Assembly (NCBI GenBank): GCA_900556095.1
Contig: USNU01000019.1
Location: 1 to 11,737 of the forward strand
Length of the DNA stretch: 11,737 nucleotides
Direction: 5' to 3'
Origin: an uncultured Bacteroidales bacterium
GTDB taxonomy: Bacteria > Bacteroidota > Bacteroidia > Bacteroidales > Paludibacteraceae
In this document: positions 1 to 9,200 of the stretch, piece by piece
Layout of the letters: each line of letters starts with the position of its first letter
Numbering within the stretch: position 1 is the first letter of the stretch
Made by a program: the position numbers and the translations under genes
Notes under the pieces: model-generated
The model's input: only the letters and a program-made list of their open reading frames with translations
Database searches by the model: none
Told to the model about the DNA's origin: nothing

Positions 1-209
1 CGTACCGTATAGATACCCGCAGCGGTGAAGCCCGGCAGGTATATTTGCGGCACACGGCTATGGTAAACCAGTTGTCCAACAGAACTAAATACGGAAATAG
101 TATAATCTTTATCGGATATGATATCCGAAACGATTTGTACGGGTTCTCCTACTTTAGCAGGGTTAGGCGTGAGATGCAATGTCTGCACAGAGGTATTGGC
201 TATAGCCGT
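1..209 (-). other. T9SS type A sorting domain (Por secretion tail), cut by the window edge
   Basis: This covers fragment residues 3843-3911. After a short linker, L-H-L-T-P-N-P-A-K-V-G-E-P-V begins the domain, with the Pro-Asn-Pro motif at 159-167. It continues with Y-T-I-S-V-F-S-S-V-G-Q-L-V-Y and I-Y-L-P-G-F-T-A-A-G-I-Y-T-V, ending at base 3. This matches the type A C-terminal domain that directs proteins across the outer membrane through T9SS, after which it is normally cleaved and the cargo attached to anionic lipopolysaccharide or released (family knowledge). Only the last strand and the stop codon are missing. The gene should therefore end within about 100 bases of the left edge (inference). 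Confidence 0.9.
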
Positions 210-3200
210 CTCCAAATAGACATGCATAAAGAGCGTAACCTGTCCGCAAGAAGACTGCACATCATGTTGATAGTCTCCGACCTTGGTATTTTCTCCCAAG
301 AAGACTTCTCCCTCATAGAGATAAGGCAGATCCATTTGTCGGATAGTATCATAGACAGCCCCTTTGGCATCAGCGACCAACAGATGGAGTGTGATAGTAG
401 AATCGCATCCATAATCGTTTAGAACCGTTTGGGTATAGGTACCCGCTTTGTTCAATCCGCTAAAGACTTCATCGTTGTAGGAGTCGCCTTGACATATAGA
501 GGTGCGCCACATAGTCTCGGTATCTCCAGTAGCAGAAATACGCAGGAAAGTACGCACAATGCTATCACATCCAGTAGTTGCGGACAATGTATCGGTAAAC
601 ACCTTGTCGGAGTAGTAGGTAGTTCCCTTGTAGGTATAACTCTGACAAGCCATAATGGTTGTATCCAGATAGGTCGTCGGAATAACCTCAAGATGCAGTT
701 CCACCAAACTATCACAGCCATTGTGAGAAGTAAGTGTCAGCGGGACAATAGTAGATTTCTGTGCCAAGAAATTGAAACCGTTGTTTTGATACATATAGCC
801 CTCACAGATAGTATCGTGGATAGCGACACGCTCGGCAGGATAAACACTCAATGTAAGTGTAAGAACCGTATCCGGCGCATTGTTCTGCCCGAGAAGTTTG
901 GTGGTATAGGTAGTACTACCCAGCACCAAATCAGCACGTGAGATGGAGAAATAGGCATCCACATAGTCACCAGAGTTGCAGACAGAGGCCGCATAGTCTC
1001 GGGTAACGACACGCTTGAGCGCGATATTATCCAAGTGCAAACGGTTGTCGTTAGACGAAGCCTCCACGCCAAAGGCGATTCGGATAGTTTTGCCTGCATA
1101 CTTTGCGAAATCAAATCGGTAGGATGTACCCGCCCAGACCGGTATGGAAGAGAGCAGATAGTCGGCACCATATTCGCCCCAAGTGGTGGTGTTAGCAGCC
1201 GTCCATGTAGCCCCTCCGTCTTCCGATACAATGATATAGAACCGTTGCGAGGAAGTGGAGGTAGGTGCTTCGTTACTATTCCAATAAGTGAGTGCGGCAT
1301 CGAAAGAGAACTCAAGCGCTTCGTTGTCCGCCACCGTAGTGAGGTCGATAGCAGGCGACAGCATCCACGATTTTGAGAAAGAGGAATATATCTCAACGGT
1401 TACGTGATTGGCATCCGCCAGTGCCTTATCGGTGTACGAAGAGTGGTATCCCCAACCATTTTCTTCAGTACCCGTGGTTGTATAAGGTTCCGCAGTGTCG
1501 AACGAAGCCTTACCTGCGACAAGGTCGGCATAGGCAACAGAAGACTTGTAGCGTGTCCAGTTGGCAGGGAACAATATGCTTGCCATATTATCGAATGTCT
1601 CCACGAAAGGCACACCGTAGGCAGTGGTAACAGTATAAGGACCAGCCCAAGCGGATGTGTCGCCGACCGCACAGACGGAGCGGATATAGACGTCATATTG
1701 CGTTTGTGCCGCAAGCCCATTAATGGTAAACACGGTGGTATCGACAGACTGAACCGGTGTTTTTCCGCTCAACATAAATCCTGCCGTACCATACGCATAC
1801 TGCCATTGCGGAGCCTCATCATTGGGTACAAAGGCGAGTGTAGCCGAAGTGGCAGTAGCCGCTTTGAGCGTGCATTTCTTCACACCAAAGCAAACCGATG
1901 ATGTAGCATAGAGATGTACATTATCGATGTGTAGGCGAGTACTGTTTTGCTCGCACATTACACCGAATGCAATCTGAACCACTTTACCGGCATATCGGCT
2001 GAAATCAAGTTGATACGACGTGCCTGCTTTGTTCGGTATCTCCGACAACATATAGTCGGCGGAGTCAGCCGGCGCATTGCTCCACAGGATTGCGTTCTTC
2101 TTATTCCACGTAGCCCCGCCATTTTCAGAAACAGCCACGTAGAAACGTTGCCCATCGGACGAAGAAGGTGCGGATGTTGAATAAGTAGAAGAAAGTGCCG
2201 CATCGAAAGTAAAGAAGATGTATCCATCCTCATCTGCAGTAGTCAGATCGATGGCAGGTGTAACCGCCCAGCAACCGGAGTTGCTATACGAGGAGATTTC
2301 AACGGACAAATGGTTTTTATCGGATAGTGCATTCTCCGTATAAGAAGAATTATACCCCCACTTAGATGTAGTGCCATTGACTTGGAGCGGAGTTTCCGTA
2401 GCGAAGGACTTAGAGCCGTTGAACAGAAGAGAGTCCGGAATTTGGGCATAGGTAAGCCACTTATCCGGCATCTGCTTTGTCGTGGAGATGTCTGCAAAGT
2501 CCTCATAGAACGGGATAGCATAGTCGGTTGTAAAGCCAAACGGTCCTACCCACTTAGAGGAATCTTCCTCTCCGCAAACAGTGCGTACATAGACATCGTA
2601 GCCGGTGCTATGGTTCAAGCCGGAAAGCGTGAAGTCCTGCGAAGCGGTAACAGCCTTAGCCGCAGCATCGGAGAGTGCGAAACCTGCGGGCCCGTAGGCA
2701 TACTGCCATTGTGCATCCGTTTTTTCGGTCTCAATATGCAAATTGAGCGATTGTGTTGTAGCACTTACCTGCGATACTCTGACCGGCGCAATACAGATAG
2801 AGGAAGCCGCATACAGACTCACATTATCGATGTGCAAGTAGTTATCGTTTTCCGACACTTCGATACCGAAAGCAATACGGATGGTTTTGCCTTTGTACTT
2901 GGAGAAATCCAGCAGATACGGTGTACCGGAGCCGTTGGCAATATCCGACAGTTTGTATTGTGGATTATCAGCGGTAGCATTGCTCCAGAGGATTGTATTC
3001 TCTTTGCTCCATGTGGCTCCCGCGTCCTCGGATACCATGATACAGAACCGCTGGTTGTCGGAAGAAACAGGTGCATCGGAAGCATCATACTTAGTAAGCG
3101 CAGCATCGAAAGAGAATACCACCATCTCATCCTCTGCAACTGCCGAAAGATTGATTGCCGGGGTAAGAAGCCATGAGCCTGAGTAATATGACCAGAGTTC

Positions 3201-6200
3201 TACCCCGATATGATCTTCATCGGCGAAACCATATTTTGTGGACGATGCGTTGTATCCCCACTTGGTAGTGCTACCAGACGAAGCAAGCGGTGTTTCATTT
3301 GCGAAAGATTTAGTCTCATCGCAAAGAGCCGAGACAGTCAGCGACTTATCAGAATAAGTGAGCCAGTTATCCGGGATCTGCTTTGTAGTGGAGATACCTG
3401 CAAAGTCCTCGTTGAACGGCAAGATGTATGCCGTAGCAAAAGCGAACGGTCCGACCCACGCAGTAGTGTCGTTGCTGCCACAAGCGGATCGTACATAGAC
3501 ATCATAACTTATGTTAGGGTTCAAGCCTGTCAGTGTAAAGTCGAGCGCAGCAGTGTTGTGTATTGCAGAGTCCGCCCTGTTGAAACCTTTGACGCCATAT
3601 ACATACTGCCATGCCGTAGCAGCACGATTCGAATCGCCTATGCACAACGAAACAGACGAAGTAGTCGCATTGGTTTGCTGCACCGTTTCAATATCGAAAC
3701 AGTGATTTGCATCGGCGTAGAGACGGATATTATCCAAGTGGATACGCACTTCATCTGTATAATAAGAAGAAGAATTTTGATATGCACCGAAAGCCACCTG
3801 AACTGCCTTACCTATATACTTATTCATATTGAATGTATAAGATTGTCCTGCGCCGTTCGGGATAGCCTCGATGGAGTGGTCAGCGGTAGATGATTCGCTC
3901 CAAAGGGTTGCATTTCCGCGCGTCCAAGTCTTGCCGCCATCTTCAGAGACAGCCACATAGAATTCCTGGTCGTCCGCGGAAGACGGGTGTGCAGATGTGT
4001 AAGGCTCGGTAAGTGCTACATCGAACGAAAGTACCACATTAGATGCCTCTTCCACATCGGTCATATCCACTACCGGTGATACCAACCAGTACGACGAAGA
4101 AGAATATGTAAGCGAAACAGAGACGTGTTTGTCGCCACTGAAAGCGTTTGCATTGTATGTAGCCGAATACTGCCAACCATAGGACGACGGTGTAGTGTTC
4201 TCAAACGAACCTCCTGCGAACAAAGAGGACGGCGAGAGCGAACTATAGGTGGTCCATGCATCAGGGAACGCTGTATCGACGGTGTTGAACTGTTCCGTGA
4301 GCGGCAGAGCGTGTACAGTCCGTACGGTGTACGGTCCTGACCATTCGGAGGTATCACCTACAGCGCAGACAGAACGCACATAGACATCATACGAAGTGCC
4401 TGCTGCGAGGTTGGAAAGCGTAAAGACAACGGTGTCGGTGTTATGGCAATGCGCAAGACTATCGGCTACAGAAAAACCGCTGATGCCATAGAGGTATTGC
4501 CATACCGAGTCGGATTGAGAAGGCACGATACGCATTTGGGCAGAAGCGGAAGTAATCTTCTGAGAAGATACACTCTTCACACCAAAGCAACGCGATTCGG
4601 TCTTTTCGAGACGTATGTTGTCGATATGCAACCGGTTGTCGTTGGACGAAGCATACACGCCAAAGGCTATTTGTATGGTCTTGCCTGCGTACTTCGAGAA
4701 ATCGAACTTGTAGTTCTTTCCGTTGCCGGCAGGAATAGACGACAGCGTGTATTGCGCCGAGTCGGAAGCCGCATTGCTCCACGTGATGAGGTTCTCTTTG
4801 CTCCATGTTGCCCCGCCATCTTCGGATACAGCGAGATAGAAACGCTGGTTGTCGGACGAGGTAGGTGCTGCAACGGAATACGCATAGGTGAGTGCCGCAT
4901 CGAAGGAGAATACCACATAATTACCGGAGACTCTCGTCATATCAATGACCGGAGTCACCATCCAAGCATCGGAATTGGAAGACGACAACTCAATGGCAGC
5001 GTGCATTCCATCTTCCAATGCTTTATTATTGTAGGTGGAATTATACTTCCACGCAGTTCCTGCAGCAGCACCGTCAAACGGCGAGGCAGTACCCAGCACC
5101 TTATCAAGTGTGAGGTTCTTGTAATTTCCCCAATCGACGGGGAAAGCCGTAGAGATGGTTGTGAACTCTTCCACAAACGGTACACCATACGATGTTTTGA
5201 ACTTCAGGGTTTCCGACCAGTCGGAATAGGAAGTTTCCCCGCAGATGACACGTATGCGAGCATAGTAACCGGTGTTAGCGGTGAGCGCACCGACAGCCAA
5301 AGCGGAATCAGAGAGAACGGAATCGACTACGAGGTTGTTGAATTTCGCATCGGCAGCCACTTGTAGTTGGAACGTAGCGGCATCGCTATTCCAGCAAAGC
5401 GTTGCACTATCCGTTGTCAGACCGGTTGCTTGCAAGCCGGTCGGCTTCAAACAGTTGAGGTTCTGCTCTTTGAGTGCGACATTACTCAAATGGAGATAAC
5501 CTGAAGCGTCATCATCGGGCGAATAAGCATAGAAGGCAATACGAATCGATTTGTTGCGGTAAGCCGAGAAATCAAAGGTATAGCGTGTGCTTGTATTCGG
5601 GATGCTGTCGAAACGCCGTGCGAAGGTAGTATCCGTTCCCCAGACGAGCGAGTCAATCTTTGTCCATGTAGCCGCATCGTCTTCCGAAACCAAGACTGCA
5701 AATTTACGGTCCTTGGTAGAGGAAGCATACGGTGCCAATGAATAGTATGACGATGTAAGTGCCATATCGAAACTTAACAGAATCGGGTTGGTCGCATCCT
5801 GCGTATTCAACAGCACATTCGGCGTTGCCAAGACAGAATTCTGCTCATAATAATATGTATAGCCATAATCATAATCGTATTCCTCATCTGTCAGTTCCCA
5901 CATCATCTTCGGTGCTGGTATACCGTAGGTATCGGTGGAAGAGAATGTCCAATCGCTGTAGGAACCCGAGTTGGATGTTGCGCCGCCATTGAGGATGTTT
6001 CCGGAGAGCCGCAGCCATGTACCGGGCAGACCTTCCGAGAAATCCTCGGAGAAAGGCAGACTGATGCGTGTGGTAAAACTCCGTTGTACGGCGAGAGTAG
6101 TATCCGTACCGCATACAGAAGCCACACTGACAGTATATCTCATATCCGATTTCAGGTCGGTAAGCAGGAGGAGCGTATCCGCCGGATTATAGGTTTTCTT

Positions 6201-9200
6201 TCCTGCCTCACTTACGACTGTAACCACGAAATTATCGGCTTGGGATGTCCAATGGACACGGGCACGGGTATCGGTGATACTGTCAACAGACAGAGCATCC
6301 ACCAGCGGGCAATCCAACCGTTTGGAAATCCTGACATCATCGATATAGATATAGTTGGCTTTGCTGCCTTTTTTCTGGAAGAACACGATATATTTCCCTT
6401 GTGCGCCCTCCAAGGAGACCACTTGCTGACGCCAGAATGCGGCGGGGTCGTCCGAAACGGCAGCATCGCTTGCTATAGACTCCACAACCACTTCTTTAAT
6501 CAAACGGAATGTAGATGTATCGTTCAGGTTATCCATCGTACCCACCATAACGGAGTGGAGATAGGTATCGTCAGCACACGAGAAACCGGACGAAGTAGCA
6601 GATCCTGCACGTGCCATGAAAGAGAGTTGGAGCGTATCCAGGTTGCCCTCTACCATCGGCAGTGCCGCAAGAGAGTAGTTGCTGCTGTAACTTCCCATAT
6701 AGAAGCCCAGCGCAGACGAACCGCTATATGCATAGGTATAATACGATGTATTATCATGCAAATAAGGCATAGATGACGAACTCGTGTATCTTGTTTCCCA
6801 GCAGTTCTCCATATAGTAGTAACTCGTAAGCAGGTGGCGGTTGTCGGTATCGTCAAAATTGTACAATACCGGCACGGAAGCCATACACTTGGTATCGAAA
6901 TAAACCGGTCCAAACCAAGCGGAGGTATCTCCCGAAGCGCACAATGTACGCGCATAGACGGCATAGGTAGAGGAGTGCTGCAAACCGGACAGATGTATCA
7001 GAGAAGAATCGGCATGGACAGGTTGCGCCGTAGCGAAATCTACGCTGTCTATGGCATAGACATACTCTATGGTATCGGAGAAATTGGTTGCTTTGACAAA
7101 CAGGGATGCCGATTGTGTAGAAATGGAATCAGCAATGGCATAAAGATTGATAATACCATCGCAAGTAGGCTGATAATGGTCGATAGCAACACTATCCAGA
7201 TACAGATAGGTATCCGGATTAGAAACAGTCGATTCGGTAAAGAATCCTATACGTATGCTTTTGCCTGCATATTTCGACAAATCCATGCGGCAACGTTTCG
7301 CCTTCAGCGAGAAATCGTTGTAGTTGTAATCTCCCGACCCGTCGGAAGCCCATACGGTGCTGTTGGAACGCGTCCAAGTAGCACCTCCGTCCAAAGATAC
7401 CATCACAGAGAATTTATCGTCCGAAGAGTCTTCCACTCCGGTTGCAGAAGAGGAAGAAGAGTACTTGGTCTTTGCAACCTTGAAACTAACGGCAATTGGG
7501 TCATCGGTATCACCAAGTTGCGGCAACGATATAGCGGGCGAGACAAATAATGCGTCATACGAACCGGTAGACCAAACCTCAACACGTGCGGCGTTATCTT
7601 GCATACCCGTGATACCAGAAGGTACGGTAGTGATATACCAGGCGGTGGTGCCAGTGGCAGGTGCGATGGATGATATATCCAGTGTGTCCGCCCCTGCAGG
7701 GAAGGACTTCTTATAGACCGTCCAATCGGAAGTCGAATTACCGGCAGAGAAATTCTCGGCATAAGGAACACTATAGGAGGTAGTGAACACGGTATGTCCC
7801 GACCAGCGTGCGGTATCGCCTTCGCCACAGATAGCACGGATATATGCATAGTAGGCAGTACCCGCCGAAAGGTTGGTAACGGTAACGGATCCGGTATTGG
7901 CAATGATGTCATCGAATACAAAATCAGAAACCGTATCCGGATTGCACAGCACCGTCGAGACAACAACCCGTGCGCTACCGGCAGCGGACGTCCAGTGCAG
8001 CGTAGCCGCATCGGTCCGAATATCCGAAACCTCGGTGTTCAATACCTGATGGCAAGCGTCCACAGCCTCGATGCGTACATTGTCCACGATAGCAATATCG
8101 GAGTAGTTGCGGGCTGCAGCCACCATCAAAACAATATACTTACCCATTTCGCCCAAGTAGTCGCCCTGATAGTTGTCAAAGCCTATGGCATAACTTCTGA
8201 GTGCGAGTGAATCGGCAGCATATTGGAGTGCGAGTGTGTCGGTAACCTCAAAAGTAGAAAGGTCAGACGGGTCTGTGATGACACCCACATACAGTCTGGC
8301 GACATTGGCTGTATCCGCTTTGGTGGTATTCACCGCGGCATCAAACACCACTTGATACTTGGTGATATCATCGATATTCAACGGCGGCAGGATAGCATAG
8401 TAGTTGTTGCCATAGTACGAAGATGATGTACTTTGGGGTTTATTCAAATACAGGACTTTCCCGAAACCGGTGATAGAGCGGGTATCCGGTGCAGTAAGAT
8501 AAGCCTTCCCCACCCCTGTGGTATCTCCGATACCGACAGTCCAGCAAGTAAGCGCATCGGGATCAGAGAAATCGACCGTACCCAATTCCGCAGGTGTATA
8601 TGCACCACATTGCGTTCGGAAAGAGGCCGTGAGCGTATCTCCGTTGAGGTCGCAAGACTGGTGTGCAACCACATGGTAGAGTGTATTGGTGTTCAAGCCT
8701 ATGAGGCGGTATGGCGAAGCGGTAACATCACCGGAGAACAATGCAGTAGTGGCATCATCGGCGTACACATCGAGATGAAGCGATTGTGCGCCCCCCACGG
8801 TCCATGAGATGTCTGTTTCCGTTTCGGACAAAGCAACGGCAGACAAGGATTTGATACCCTGGCAGTTGACATCGAATGTATTGACGGAGACGTTGTCTAT
8901 CAGCAGATAGTTGTCGGCATTGGAGACTGTAGATTCGGCATAGAACGCAATGCGAATTTTTGTACCGATATACTTCGACAGGTCGATGGTGTATTTTTGC
9001 ATCTTGTCATCCGGCAGGTCGTTGAGTACGAAATCGGTGGTGCTATCGTTGGCATTGTTCCAAACGGTAGCATTGGCACGCGTCCAAGTAGCCCCGTTAT
9101 CCGTACTGATGACCACAGTGAACTGGTCGTCTGTACCCTGATCTCTCTTAGATATTGCAGAAGAATAAGGAGTCAATGCTGCCTCAAAGGAGAGTTGCAC

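Noticed and set aside
848..1396. A 182-codon open frame on the minus strand in another phase
   Set aside because: It is out of frame with M13 and the first short repeat, both of which read cleanly in the main frame.
2382..3176. A 264-codon open frame on the + strand
   Set aside because: It is antisense to M11-M12 and has no recognisable motif. It is a shadow of the repeat composition, as similar frames recur opposite other modules.
3429..5189. DNA-level direct repeats as a mobile element or CRISPR-like array
   Set aside because: The spacing of about 880-900 bases equals the protein module length, and similarity follows codon positions within the open frame. There are no inverted ends, spacers or transposase.
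4443..5366. A 307-codon open frame on the + strand
   Set aside because: It lies antisense to M8-M9 of the giant gene. Its translation is rich in Arg, Cys and Ile, with no domain pattern and no repetition of the module structure. Stop-poor antisense frames are expected opposite this codon usage.
6084..7550. Two + strand open frames of 230 and 238 codons
   Set aside because: Both are antisense to M6-M8, with Arg/Ile/Cys-rich composition, no family motif and no supporting intergenic signals.
7403..8011. A 202-codon open frame on the minus strand in another phase
   Set aside because: It overlaps M5-M6 in a different frame and encodes an Arg/Leu/Pro-rich chain typical of an out-of-frame reading. 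The in-phase frame there encodes complete jelly-roll and Fn3-like domains.
1203..9107. Sialidase or BNR-repeat enzyme suggested by the Asp-box-like motifs
   Set aside because: Only one motif occurs per domain of about 200 residues, embedded in a jelly-roll. There is no catalytic Arg triad pattern and no run of closely spaced propeller blades.
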